A stretch of 64,000 bases of DNA, taken from positions 5,535 through 69,534 of the forward strand of contig NZ_JOIZ01000026.1 in assembly GCF_000721605.1 (NCBI RefSeq). Reading direction: 5' to 3'. Shown one piece after another: positions 20,072-30,307 of the stretch (position 1 is its first letter; every line of letters begins with the position of its first letter). A program made the translations under genes and the position numbers. The stretch is from Streptomyces sp. NRRL S-37. GTDB lineage: Bacteria; Actinomycetota; Actinomycetes; Streptomycetales; Streptomycetaceae. Under the pieces are notes generated by a model. That model was not told where the DNA came from and did not search any database. It saw only the letters and a list, made by a program, of their open reading frames with translations.

Positions 20072-21097
20072 TCACGACGACTGGGTCGAAGGCTCCGGCT
20101 CCGCCTCCGTGACCCTGCGGCGCCGACGGCGCTTCAAGAGGGCCCACGGCCCCCGCACACCCGCCGGCATCGCCGCGGTGACCTCCGTGCCCGCCTCCGA
20201 CGCCGCCTCCGCCGCCGCCCGCGCCACCGGCAGGAACCCCTCGCGGCGCGCGGCGTCCGGCCGCTCCTCCTCCGCCGGCCACAGCCCCAGCGCCGCGCAC
20301 ACCGTCGGCAGCACCGCCATCGCGGCCGTGGCGTACCCCTCCGCCGAGGGGTGATAGCTGTCCGGCCCGAACAGCTCCCGCGGGTTCGCCGCGAACTCCG
20401 GCCCCAGCAGGTCCCCCAGCGACACCGTCCGCCCGCCCTGCTCGACCGCCCCGATCGTCTGCGCCGCCGCCAGCTGCCGCGAGGCCCGCCGGGCCAGCCA
20501 GCGCAGCGGCTGCCGCACCGGCTCGACCGAGCCGAGGTCGGGGCAGGTGCCGACGACCACCTCCGCACCGGCCGTCCGCAGCCGCCGTACCGCCGAGGAC
20601 AGATGGCGTACGGAACGGGTGGGCGGCATCCGATGGGTGACGTCGTTGGCGCCGACCATGATCACGCAGATGTCCGGCACCCGGGAAGGGTCCGCCAGCG
20701 CCCGCGTCACCTGCCGGTCCAGATCGTCGGAACAGGCCCCGGGCACCGCGACCGTGCTCAGCCCCACCGGGCGTTCCGCGATCGCCGCGACCCCCGACGC
20801 CAGCAGCGCGCCCGGTGTCTGCCCGGCCCGGTGCACGCCCTGCCCGGCCGCCGTGGAGTCACCCAGCATCGTCAGCCGCAGCGCCGGTTCCCCCGGCACC
20901 GTGTACGCCGCGCCGTACAGCCCGTCCGCGTTCGGCACGTGAGGAGTCGTCCCGTTGCCCACCCGGCGCCGCGCCAGCTGGGCCTCGGCCACCAGGAGTC
21001 CCACGGCGGCCGCCCCGGCCAGTCCGATGCCCCCGCCGCCGTACGCCGCGCCGGCCGCGATCCGCCGGGCCACCCTCGCCCTCGACAAGCCCGTCAT
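20072..21097 (-). CDS. SGNH/GDSL-family hydrolase, membrane-anchored
   Basis: A 341-residue esterase-like protein. An N-terminal membrane segment (AGAAYGGGGIGLAGAAAVGLLVAEA) is followed by the SGNH catalytic blocks: Ser in LTMLGDSTAAGQG, Gly in the AVPGACSDD region, Asn in VIMVGANDVTHRM, and Asp/His in FGPDSYHPSAEGYATAA. The C-terminus is basic then Glu/Ser-rich. It probably acts on an ester or acetyl group at the cell envelope; the substrate is unknown. It diverges from cbs; the shared gap 21098-21261 holds both promoters. Confidence 0.88.
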   Translation of the reverse strand: MTGLSRARVARRIAAGAAYGGGGIGLAGAAAVGLLVAEAQLARRRVGNGTTPHVPNADGLYGAAYTVPGEPALRLTMLGDSTAAGQGVHRAGQTPGALLASGVAAIAERPVGLSTVAVPGACSDDLDRQVTRALADPSRVPDICVIMVGANDVTHRMPPTRSVRHLSSAVRRLRTAGAEVVVGTCPDLGSVEPVRQPLRWLARRASRQLAAAQTIGAVEQGGRTVSLGDLLGPEFAANPRELFGPDSYHPSAEGYATAAMAVLPTVCAALGLWPAEEERPDAARREGFLPVARAAAEAASEAGTEVTAAMPAGVRGPWALLKRRRRRRVTEAEPEPSTQSS

Positions 21098-21261
21098 CCC
21101 TCGCCGCCACCTCCTCGAACCCCGTACACCCAGTGCTTGCCCCGTACGGACCGTGCTCCAATCCCCACAGCGAGTGAACGACCCGGCCGGGTTCGGGCCG
21201 GTGAGGGCCTAGGCTGACAGCACCACTACGACCACCCCTTTTGCAGCATCCGGAGACAACG

Positions 21262-22650
<1,389 letters not shown>

Positions 22651-22924
22651 CGGGGCGTCGGACGGAACCGCCGGTGAACCCGCGGTGAACGGCCGGGTGC
22701 CGGCGCGTTCGTGATCTTCGTGGACTTCGCGGAAGTGGTACGAGCGTGTCACGTCCGCGCAGCACTCGCTTAACACGGGTCCGGCAGATTGGTGGGTGTC
22801 GGCGGAACGGGAGCGGCTCCCCGTTCCGGCCGGCGGCGAACGGCGTCGAAGGACCTCCGGAGCGGCTCCCGGACCTCCACGGACGCCTCGGACGCGCAGC
22901 CTGCCTCAACGGGTGCGCGTCCCC

Positions 22925-22980
22925 CGCGGGGACCGCCGTCGTCCCGCCCCCCCGGCGACGGGGGTGCGGCGGTCCCCGCG
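22925..22980. terminator. Long hairpin between convergent genes
   Basis: CGCGGGGACCGCCG (22925-22938) pairs perfectly with 22967-22980. It is the only structure I see in the 339-base gap 22651-22989 after cbs, which otherwise holds no supportable gene. Confidence 0.65.
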
Positions 22981-22989
22981 CAGACGGTC

Positions 22990-23421
22990 TCAGTCCTCCC
23001 AGTCGTCGTCGCGGGAGGCCTTGCGGCGGCCGAACAGGCCCGGATTGGTCCGGGCGGCCTGGACGACGTTGACGCCGACGATGCCCAGCCAGGCGGCCAG
23101 CATTCCGGGCAGGTCGGCCACGCCCCCGCCGATGGCGGACAGCGGCACCGCCAGGACCAGCGAGACGATGCCGAAGCCGAAGCGCTCGCCCCAGGAGTCC
23201 GTGGCCCGCGGCGACCGCGAGTCCCGGGCCGCCGTCATCCGCTGCTCGGCGAACTGCCGGCGCACCCGGCGCTCCACCACGCCGTCGATGCGCTGATCGA
23301 CCTTCTCCAGGAACGAGTCGACCAGCGCGGACTCGTACTCCTCGCCCAGCTCCCTGCGGGCCTGCAGGGAGGCGTCGAGTTCCTTCTTCAGCTCGGTGTC
23401 CCGCGCGTCCATTCCCGTCAT
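22990..23421 (-). CDS. Conserved hypothetical membrane protein
   Basis: A 143-residue protein. A charged helical N-terminal half with probable coiled coil (DTELKKELDASLQARRELGEEYESALVDSFLEKVDQRI) precedes two hydrophobic segments (FGFGIVSLVLAVPLSAIGG and LPGMLAAWLGIVGVNVVQ) and a charged end (RRKASRDDDWED). The start MTGMDARD at 23421 is the first codon with a plausible ribosome site; an upstream in-frame ATG at 23457 is possible. No family name recognised. Confidence 0.8.
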   Translation of the reverse strand: MTGMDARDTELKKELDASLQARRELGEEYESALVDSFLEKVDQRIDGVVERRVRRQFAEQRMTAARDSRSPRATDSWGERFGFGIVSLVLAVPLSAIGGGVADLPGMLAAWLGIVGVNVVQAARTNPGLFGRRKASRDDDWED

Positions 23422-23497
23422 GCGGTCCACGGTAGGCAGGCGGGAGACCGATGACACTGGGGGTAACCCCCCTCTCGGCCTCGGGTTCGCCGCGCCG

Positions 23498-25219
23498 CTA
23501 TTTCTTGCACATCTTCTCGTCGGCGTGGGACTGCTCCACGTCGACCTTCTTCGGCGGGGCGATGGGGGTGCCGGCCTTCTTGAAGTCGGAGCCGAGGGTG
23601 AGCGTCATCGGGGTCGTCGCGTCGGCGTCCTTGGTGCCGGGCTTCATGGCCGAGGCGGGCAGACCCATCAGGTCGGCGAGCTTGCGGGCCTGGTCGGCCT
23701 GGTTCGGGGCGTACTCCAGCAGGGTCTTGTCGACGTCGGACGGGGCGTTGCCCTTGTTGGTGGATCTGGCCACGCCCTGGCTGGTCTGCAGCCAGGCCAG
23801 GGTGTCCTGCGCGGCGCCGGCCGGGCCGCCGCCGTTGAGGACGTCGACGCGGATCTCGGACGCCTCCGCCCGCGTGCCCTCCAGCAGCTCGGCCTGCTTG
23901 TTCTTGGCGTCCTTCTCCTTCTTCTTCACCTCGGTGAGGGAGACGTCGTTCTGCAGCATGCTGAAGAGCTTCGGGGCCTCGGTCGGGTGCGGCACGACGG
24001 TGACGGGCGTGGGCTCGTCCGGGTTGTCGATCACCGGCATGGTCATCATGGTGATGTTCTTCAGGTCGATCTTGCCGAGTTCCTTGGCGAGGGCGAGCAG
24101 CTTGCTGGGGCTGCCTATGCCCTTGTCCACGGTGAGGGACTTGGTGGCCGCGTCGGCGACGTCGAGCATCTTCGACGGGCTGTCCAGCGTGTCCTCCTTG
24201 AGCTGCCGGAGCATCGACGCGACGAACTTCTGCTGCATCTTGATCCGGTCCAGGTCGCTCTCGTTCTTCAGACCGTGCCGGTTGCGGAGGAAGGAGAGCG
24301 CGTCCTCGCCCTGGATGGTGCTCTCCCCGGCCGGCAGATCGAGTCCGGAGCCGCCGTCCAGGTCCTTGATGGGCTCGTCCAGGCACACCTCGACGCCGCC
24401 GACCGCGGTGGACAGCGTCTTGACCGCGTTGAAGTCGAACATCATGAAGTGGTCGAGTTCGAGGCCGGTGATCTCCTCGACGGTGAGCATGGTGCAGCCC
24501 GGATCGCGGCCGTTGACGCCGTAGGACTCGTTGAACTTGGTGGGGACCGTCGAGCCGGGGATCTTCTTGACGGAACCGTCGGACTGTTTGGACTCGCAGT
24601 CCGGGATGTCGATCATCAGGTCGCGGGGGATGCTCATCACGGTCGCGTTGGTGCGGTCCTCGGACACGTGGAAGAGGAGCGTGGTGTCGGCGTGGCCGGT
24701 GACGTTGGTCCGGTTGCCGTAGGCCTCGTTGCCCTCGCCGGTGCGGACGTCGTTGCCGATGACCAGGAGGTTGACCGGCCCGTCCGCCACGGCCTCGTCA
24801 CTGCCCACGTCACCGATGTCGATGGTGTCGATGTTGCCGTAGAGGCGGTCGTACCAGTAGTACGCGAACGCCGAACCGCCCACGAGGACCAGGCCGAGGA
24901 CGCCTCCCGTCCACATCAGCGCCTTCTTCTTGCCGCTCCGCTTCGGCTTGCGCTTGCGGCGGCCGTGGCCGGGTGCGTCCTCCGGCGCGTCCTCGGGTAC
25001 GGCCTTCGGCGCGGGTGCCGGTGCGGTGCGGCGGCCACGCTGGCCGGGGACGCGGGCGGGCGCGGGGGAACCGGGGTGCGGGGCGCTGCGGGGGCGGGGT
25101 GTCTTCGGCTGCTCCGCTGAATCGTTCAGCCGCAGTTCGTACTCGCCGGTATCAGGGTTGAGTACCCACTGGTCGGCAGGGTCGGTTCCGTCCGCCTGCC
25201 CACGACTTCGCGCGTCCAC
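23498..25219 (-). CDS. LCP (LytR-CpsA-Psr) family protein with LytR_C domain [LCP-A]
   Basis: A 573-residue membrane protein that, by family, transfers undecaprenyl-linked glycopolymers to peptidoglycan. Order: cytoplasmic tail with DPADQWVLNPDTGEYELRL (residues about 14-32), Pro/Lys-rich stretch, one membrane segment (ALMWTGGVLGLVLVGGSAFAY), LCP domain (NLLVIGNDVR, SIPRDLMIDIP, LDHFMMFDF, VGGVEVCLDEP, LSFLRNRHG...DLDRIKMQQ), then LytR_C (IRVDVLNGGGP to PASAMKPG). Four extracytoplasmic Cys, the last in DEKMCKK at the C-terminus. GTG 25219 start. It is the intact reference for the damaged paralogues at 57462 and 60897. Confidence 0.93.
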   Translation of the reverse strand: MDARSRGQADGTDPADQWVLNPDTGEYELRLNDSAEQPKTPRPRSAPHPGSPAPARVPGQRGRRTAPAPAPKAVPEDAPEDAPGHGRRKRKPKRSGKKKALMWTGGVLGLVLVGGSAFAYYWYDRLYGNIDTIDIGDVGSDEAVADGPVNLLVIGNDVRTGEGNEAYGNRTNVTGHADTTLLFHVSEDRTNATVMSIPRDLMIDIPDCESKQSDGSVKKIPGSTVPTKFNESYGVNGRDPGCTMLTVEEITGLELDHFMMFDFNAVKTLSTAVGGVEVCLDEPIKDLDGGSGLDLPAGESTIQGEDALSFLRNRHGLKNESDLDRIKMQQKFVASMLRQLKEDTLDSPSKMLDVADAATKSLTVDKGIGSPSKLLALAKELGKIDLKNITMMTMPVIDNPDEPTPVTVVPHPTEAPKLFSMLQNDVSLTEVKKKEKDAKNKQAELLEGTRAEASEIRVDVLNGGGPAGAAQDTLAWLQTSQGVARSTNKGNAPSDVDKTLLEYAPNQADQARKLADLMGLPASAMKPGTKDADATTPMTLTLGSDFKKAGTPIAPPKKVDVEQSHADEKMCKK

Positions 25220-25433
25220 GCCTGTACCAGTCCTCCGTCGGGTGCCACATGGGTCGCCTGCGCCCCAAGGCGCTCTCTTGTTCGACGAGTTACGCTATCC
25301 GGCCGGTTCAAGATGTGGTGACGTCGTAGCAGAATCGTCAAATTCCGGTTCTGTCGCCGAAACGGGCACAGTGTGCGATCTCCCCCCATCGCGGCGTGCG
25401 GTCGGCGTGGTCCCGCAGCCGCCTGTATAACGG

Positions 25434-25459
25434 TATGCAGGAATTTCGATGGATGAATA
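25434..25459. promoter_or_regulatory. Candidate operator upstream of the RpiR-family gene
   Basis: TATGCA (25434) and TGAATA (25454) form an imperfect inverted repeat separated by 14 bases. A closely similar element, TATTCA-N13-TGAATA with the shared word CAGGA, overlaps the hutU promoter at 28582-28606. The pair suggests autoregulation by the RpiR-type protein and control of hut. Inferred from sequence only. Confidence 0.4.
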
Positions 25460-25496
25460 GGCCGAGGCGTAGAGGCGTCCTAGGGGGATTCAGGTC

Positions 25497-26342
25497 ATGA
25501 GTGGCGGCACCGAGAGCCCTGCCGCGCGTCTCCAGGCGCTCTTCGAGGGGCACCGGCTGACGCCGACCCAGCGGCGCATCGCGCACAGCATGGTGCGGCG
25601 CGCCGCCGACGTGCCGTTCCTGTCCAGTGTGGAACTGGCCGAACTGGCCGGGGTCAGCCAGCCGTCCGTGACCCGGTTCGCCGTCGCCCTCGGCTTCGAC
25701 GGCTACCCCGCCCTGCGCCGGCACCTGCGCGAGGTCGCGCCCGCCGAACCGGCGCCGGAGACCGGCTCGTACAACGAGTACCAGCAGGCCGTCGAGGCCG
25801 AGATCGAGAACCTGCGGCATCTGGCGGAGGTGCTGGCCGACCCCCGGCCGGTGCGGCAGGCCGGGCGGGTCCTGGCGGGGAGCCGGCCGCTGCCCGTGCT
25901 GGGGCTGCGGGCCGCGGCGGCCCAGGCGCACGGGTTCGCCTACTTCGCCGCCAAGGTCCACACGGACGTACGGCTGCTCAACGAGGGCGGCACGATGCTC
26001 CACGACCGGATCGACGCCGCCGCGCGGGCCGGGGCGAGCGCCCTGCTGTGCTTCGCGCTGCCCCGGCATCCCCGGGAGGTCGTCGACGCCCTTGCCCACG
26101 CCAAGGAGACGGGACTGACCGTGGTCACCGTCGCCGACTCCCCCTTCGCACCGGTCGCCAAGGTGTCCGACCTGCTGCTGCCCGCCGCCGTCGGCACCGG
26201 GCTCGCCTTCGACACGGCGTGCGCGCCGATGCTGCTGGGCCGGGTGCTGCTGGAGGCGATGTGCGACGACCTGCCCGACGCGCAGGCACGGCTGGAGGAG
26301 TTCGACACGAAGGCGGCGGCGCGCGGGCTGTTCGTGGACTGA
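25497..26342 (+). CDS. MurR/RpiR family transcriptional regulator
   Basis: A 281-residue regulator. The N-terminal helix-turn-helix (HTH_6) spans about residues 10-80 with LTPTQRRIAHSMV, SSVELAELAGVSQPSVTRFAVALGF (recognition helix) and GYPALRRHL. A SIS sugar-phosphate-type domain follows (about 120-265), with VLGLRAAAAQAHGFAYFAAK and ALPRHPREVVDAL and KVSDLLLPA. RpiR proteins respond to metabolites through the SIS domain. Two genes separate it from hutU, and it shares an operator-like repeat with the hutU promoter, so it is a good candidate for the histidine-utilisation regulator. Confidence 0.9.
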   Translation: MSGGTESPAARLQALFEGHRLTPTQRRIAHSMVRRAADVPFLSSVELAELAGVSQPSVTRFAVALGFDGYPALRRHLREVAPAEPAPETGSYNEYQQAVEAEIENLRHLAEVLADPRPVRQAGRVLAGSRPLPVLGLRAAAAQAHGFAYFAAKVHTDVRLLNEGGTMLHDRIDAAARAGASALLCFALPRHPREVVDALAHAKETGLTVVTVADSPFAPVAKVSDLLLPAAVGTGLAFDTACAPMLLGRVLLEAMCDDLPDAQARLEEFDTKAAARGLFVD

Positions 26343-26458
26343 CGGTACGGGGATACCGGCGGGAGTGGCCCGTCCGCGTTCTCAGACTCGTCTCACCTTG
26401 CGTCGCTAGCGTCCGTCCCCTAGGACATGCACAGGCATCGGAGGACGGGAGGCCGGAC

Positions 26459-27043
26459 GTGACGCGTGGAGGACAGGGACTGGCCCGGGTGGCCGTCGTC
26501 GTACGGGCCGGGGCCGCACCACTGTGGTGGCCGGGAGTGGTCGCGGCGGGCACCGGGGTGCTGGTGCCGGGACTGACCGGGCGCCGGATCGGTGTACTGG
26601 CGGGCGCCGCGCTGTTCCTCGTGGCGGCGGCCGTCGTGGCGTACGGGCGGCGGGGACGGTACCGCGCACTGGCCCGGTCGGCGGCCCGGGCGGGCAGGCA
26701 CGACGTGCTCCAGGACCGGGCGGTGACCGTCCGCAACTGGCGCCGCGGGCACCGCTGGTGGCTGCTGCTCGCCTTCGTCGCCGCGCTGGGCACGTCGTTC
26801 GCGGTACCCGCCGCCGGTGGTCTGCTGCTCGCCGGGTGCGGGGCGGGGCTGTGGCTGAAGGCGGCCTGGATCGGGCGCCTGGAGCGGGCGGACGAGGTGC
26901 TGCTGTGGGTACGCGTCGACTGGCTCCGCGCGGGGGCGGGGCGGCCCGCGGGCAAGGTGGTCAAGGGGTACCGGACGACCGGTGTCGCGGCGGGCGACGC
27001 GGCACCGGGCGGCTCCCGCCGCAGGGTTGCCGTGCCGGCCTGA
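26459..27043 (+). CDS. Integral membrane protein of unknown function
   Basis: A 194-residue protein from GTG 26459, with GGGAGG 7 bases upstream. Four hydrophobic stretches occur in two pairs (LWWPGVVAAGTGVLVPG, IGVLAGAALFLVAAAVVAYG; WWLLLAFVAALGTSFAVPAA, GGLLLAGCGAGLWLKAAWI), with a basic loop between and a basic C-terminus (GSRRRVAVPA). No family recognised. The gap before it (26343-26458) has an AT-richer patch that may be its promoter. Confidence 0.7.
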   Translation: MTRGGQGLARVAVVVRAGAAPLWWPGVVAAGTGVLVPGLTGRRIGVLAGAALFLVAAAVVAYGRRGRYRALARSAARAGRHDVLQDRAVTVRNWRRGHRWWLLLAFVAALGTSFAVPAAGGLLLAGCGAGLWLKAAWIGRLERADEVLLWVRVDWLRAGAGRPAGKVVKGYRTTGVAAGDAAPGGSRRRVAVPA

Positions 27044-27110
27044 GTGTCGTGGTTCCGCGCGGGCGCGCCGGGGCCTGGCGTGCCCGCGTCCGCGCGGCGG
27101 GGGTGTGCGG

Positions 27111-28481
27111 CTAGGGGAGCAGGGCGTCGGTGTGGGCGGCGCCCGATTCGGCCACGATCTCCTCGATCGTCTGGGCGGTGCGTACCGTCGCGAAGGTGAC
27201 GCCTCCCGCGCCGTCCGGGGTGAAGCCGTGGACGCCGGGGCGGGGGAGCGAGTTGTAGGCGTAGTGGTGGGCGAAGTAGTACGCGCCCGTGTCCAGCGCC
27301 GCCGCGTAGTCGCCCTGTTCCAGCAGGGGCAGCGACTGCCCCCGGGCGAGCAGGTCGCCCGCGAAGCAGGCCGGTCCCGCCACGTCCTGCACCACCGCCG
27401 GGCCCTCCTTGGGTCGCCCCTGCGCGTCGTACGCGGCGATCCTCAGCGGCCATGACGCCGGCGCGTACACCGTCCGCGTCGCCACCTGCGCGCCCGCGTG
27501 CGTCACCGCGACCGGACGCCCGCCCGCGCTCTTGGCGTACTCCACGCGCGCCACCACCGTGCCGTGCTTGGCCAGCAGCGACCGGCCGAACTCGGTGACC
27601 AGCCCGTACCGCCCGTCGAACAGCCCCGGCACCGTCTCGCCCAGCAGCCGCGCGTACCGTCCGTACGTCGGTGTGCTCACCTCGGAGGCGAAGTTCACCG
27701 GCAGCCCGCCGCCGATGTCGATCGTGTCGACCTGCCGCCGTCCCGCGCGCCGGTTGATCTCCTCCGCCAGTTCGTACGTCTGGGCGACCCCCCGTGCCAT
27801 CATCGTCAGCGCGATGCCCTGGGAGCCGGTGTGCGTGTGCAGCCGGGTCAGCCACGGCCGGTCCAGGTACGCCCGTACGACCCACTCCCGCGCACCCTCG
27901 TCGCGCAGCGCCACCCCGAACTTCGACGTCGCCGTCGCCGTGGACAGCGCCTCGATGGAACCGCCTCCGACCTGCGGATTCACCCGGATGCCGACGGGGG
28001 AGCGGGAGCCGGATCCCGCCATCAGGGCGTCGAGGCGGGCCAGCTCCTGCGGATTGTCCGCGTTGACGGCGATGCCCAGCGCGAGCGCCTCCCGCAGTTC
28101 GGCGGGTGTCTTGGCGGGCGAGTCGAGGACCGTACGCTCCGGCTCCACCCCCGCCGCCCGCGCCAGCGCCAGCTCACCGGGGCTGGCCACCTCCGCGCCG
28201 ATGCCCTCCGCGCGCAGCAGCCGCAGCACCGGCACCAGCGGGCACGCCTTCACCGCGAAGGCGTGCAGCACGGGCGTGCCGGGCGCCGTCACCGCCTCGA
28301 ACGCCGCCCGCAGCCCGGCCGCCGACTCCCGGATGCCGGTCACGTCGAGCAGGGCCACCAGGGGGGTGCCGGCGCCCAGCAGCCCCTGCTCCACGGCCGC
28401 CCGCACCGCGGCGTCCCGCCGGGCCGCCCGCCCCTCGGCGTACCCGTCCCCCTCGTCCGTCCGGCCGTCGTCGTGGGCCAC
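27111..28481 (-). CDS. PLP-dependent decarboxylase, diaminopimelate/ornithine type (fold III)
   Basis: A 456-residue fold-III decarboxylase. The PLP lysine is in VLHAFAVKACPLVPVL; HTHTGSQGIAL and DIGGGLPVNF bind PLP phosphate; the C-terminal DTGAYYFAHHYAYNSLPRPGV is the dimer-interface tyrosine region. It resembles diaminopimelate decarboxylase but the usual catalytic C-E-S-x-D motif is replaced here by AGPACFAGD, so the substrate may differ. GTG 28481 follows GGAGGGGGA. It diverges from hutU over a 160-base shared promoter region; a role in amino-acid degradation is conceivable but unproved. Confidence 0.85.
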   Translation of the reverse strand: MAHDDGRTDEGDGYAEGRAARRDAAVRAAVEQGLLGAGTPLVALLDVTGIRESAAGLRAAFEAVTAPGTPVLHAFAVKACPLVPVLRLLRAEGIGAEVASPGELALARAAGVEPERTVLDSPAKTPAELREALALGIAVNADNPQELARLDALMAGSGSRSPVGIRVNPQVGGGSIEALSTATATSKFGVALRDEGAREWVVRAYLDRPWLTRLHTHTGSQGIALTMMARGVAQTYELAEEINRRAGRRQVDTIDIGGGLPVNFASEVSTPTYGRYARLLGETVPGLFDGRYGLVTEFGRSLLAKHGTVVARVEYAKSAGGRPVAVTHAGAQVATRTVYAPASWPLRIAAYDAQGRPKEGPAVVQDVAGPACFAGDLLARGQSLPLLEQGDYAAALDTGAYYFAHHYAYNSLPRPGVHGFTPDGAGGVTFATVRTAQTIEEIVAESGAAHTDALLP

Positions 28482-28570
28482 CGTGTCCCCCTCCCGTCGG
28501 TGCTCTCCATGTTCGCCCGCACACGGCCGGCCAAACATCCCTCACCCGGCCGCGCCGACGCGTTCCCGTC

Positions 28571-28606
28571 TTGACTAGCTCTATTCAGGAGATGAGGATG
28601 TGAATA
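28571..28606 (+). promoter_or_regulatory. hutU promoter with overlapping inverted repeat
   Basis: TTGACT (28571-28576) and GAGGAT (28594-28599) with a 17-base spacer make a good vegetative promoter. The perfect inverted repeat TATTCA-N13-TGAATA (28582-28587 and 28601-28606) straddles the -10 box, the classical place for a repressor. A similar repeat precedes the RpiR-type gene at 25434. Confidence 0.55.
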
Positions 28607-28642
28607 TCTGCAGTAATCGTCCGCAGCACAGGAGGCAGCCCC

Positions 28643-30307
28643 ATGTCCGGACCCCGCCCTGTCCGAGCGCCGCGCGGCACCGAACCGAGCGCCCTGGGAT
28701 GGCAGCAGGAGGCCGCCCTGCGGATGCTGCAGAACAACCTCGACCCGGAGGTCGCCGAGCACCCCGACAAGCTCGTCGTCTACGGCGGCACGGGGAAGGC
28801 GGCCCGCGACTGGCGCTCCTTCGACGCCATGGTCCGCACGCTGCGCACCCTCAAGCAGGACGAGACGATGCTCGTCCAGTCCGGCCGCCCCGTCGGCGTC
28901 ATGCAGACCCACGAATGGGCCCCGCGCGTCCTCATCGCCAACTCCAACCTCGTCGGCGACTGGGCCACCTGGGAGGAGTTCCGCCGCCTGGAGGCCCTCG
29001 GCCTGACCATGTACGGGCAGATGACCGCCGGCTCCTGGATCTACATCGGCACCCAGGGCATCCTCCAGGGCACCTACGAGACCTTCGCCGCCGTCGCCGC
29101 GAAGAAGTTCGGCGGCACCCTCGCCGGGACCATCACCCTCACCGCCGGACTCGGCGGGATGGGCGGCGCCCAGCCGCTGGCCGTCACCATGAACGACGGC
29201 GTCGTGATCTGCGTCGACTGCGACCCGCGCGCCATCGACCGCCGCATCGAGCACCGGTACCTCGACGTGAGGGCCGACTCCCTCGACCACGCCCTCCGAC
29301 TGGCCGTCGAGGCCCGGGACCGGCGCGAGCCGCTGTCCATCGGCGTCCTCGGCAACGCCGCCGAGCTGGTGCCGCACCTGCTCGCCATGGGCGCGCCCAT
29401 CGACATCGTCACCGACCAGACCTCCGCCCACGACCCGCTGGCGTACCTGCCGGTGGGCGTCGCCTTCGAGGACATGGCGGACGCCGCCGCGAAGGACCCG
29501 GCCGGTTTCACCACCCGGGCCCGCGAGTCCATGGCCCGGCACGTCGAGGCGATGGTCGGCTTCCAGGACGCCGGCGCCGAGGTGTTCGACTACGGCAACT
29601 CCATCCGCGGTGAGGCCCAGCTCGCCGGGTACGAGCGCGCGTTCGCCTTCCCGGGGTTCGTGCCGGCGTACATCCGGCCGCTGTTCTGCGAGGGCAAGGG
29701 GCCCTTCCGGTGGGCCGCGCTGTCGGGTGACCCCGCCGACATCGCCAAGACCGACAAGGCGGTCCTGGAGCTGTTCCCGGAGAACGAGTCCCTGGCCCGG
29801 TGGATCAGGATGGCGGGGGAGCGGGTGCGCTTCCAGGGACTGCCCGCGCGGATCTGCTGGCTGGGGTACGGGGAGCGGGACAGGGCGGGGGAACGGTTCA
29901 ACGACATGGTCGCGAGCGGGGAGCTGGCCGCGCCGGTCGTCATCGGGCGGGACCATCTCGACTGCGGTTCGGTGGCCTCTCCCTACCGGGAGACCGAGGC
30001 GATGCTGGACGGGTCCGACGCGATCGCCGACTGGCCGTTGCTGAACGCGATGGTGAACGTGGCTTCGGGGGCGTCGTGGGTGTCCCTCCACCACGGTGGG
30101 GGTGTGGGGATGGGGCGGTCGATCCACGCGGGGCAGGTGACGGTCGCCGACGGGACCGCGCTGGCGGGGGAGAAGATCCGGCGGGTGCTCACGAACGACC
30201 CCGGGATGGGGGTGATCCGGCATGTCGACGCCGGGTACGACATCGCGGAGTCGGTGGCGGGGGAGCGGGGCGTGCGCGTGCCGATGCGTGAGGGTGACAC
30301 GGCGTGA
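28643..30307 (+). CDS. hutU: Urocanate hydratase (urocanase)
   Basis: Second step of histidine degradation: urocanate plus water gives 4-imidazolone-5-propionate, with NAD+ as an electrophilic cofactor. The 554 residues show the urocanase pattern: [50 protein letters not shown], the NAD fold [17 protein letters not shown], and near the end [26 protein letters not shown] and [21 protein letters not shown] precedes ATG 28643. It is the first gene of a run of four co-directional genes coupled by short overlaps. Confidence 0.97.
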   Translation: MSGPRPVRAPRGTEPSALGWQQEAALRMLQNNLDPEVAEHPDKLVVYGGTGKAARDWRSFDAMVRTLRTLKQDETMLVQSGRPVGVMQTHEWAPRVLIANSNLVGDWATWEEFRRLEALGLTMYGQMTAGSWIYIGTQGILQGTYETFAAVAAKKFGGTLAGTITLTAGLGGMGGAQPLAVTMNDGVVICVDCDPRAIDRRIEHRYLDVRADSLDHALRLAVEARDRREPLSIGVLGNAAELVPHLLAMGAPIDIVTDQTSAHDPLAYLPVGVAFEDMADAAAKDPAGFTTRARESMARHVEAMVGFQDAGAEVFDYGNSIRGEAQLAGYERAFAFPGFVPAYIRPLFCEGKGPFRWAALSGDPADIAKTDKAVLELFPENESLARWIRMAGERVRFQGLPARICWLGYGERDRAGERFNDMVASGELAAPVVIGRDHLDCGSVASPYRETEAMLDGSDAIADWPLLNAMVNVASGASWVSLHHGGGVGMGRSIHAGQVTVADGTALAGEKIRRVLTNDPGMGVIRHVDAGYDIAESVAGERGVRVPMREGDTA

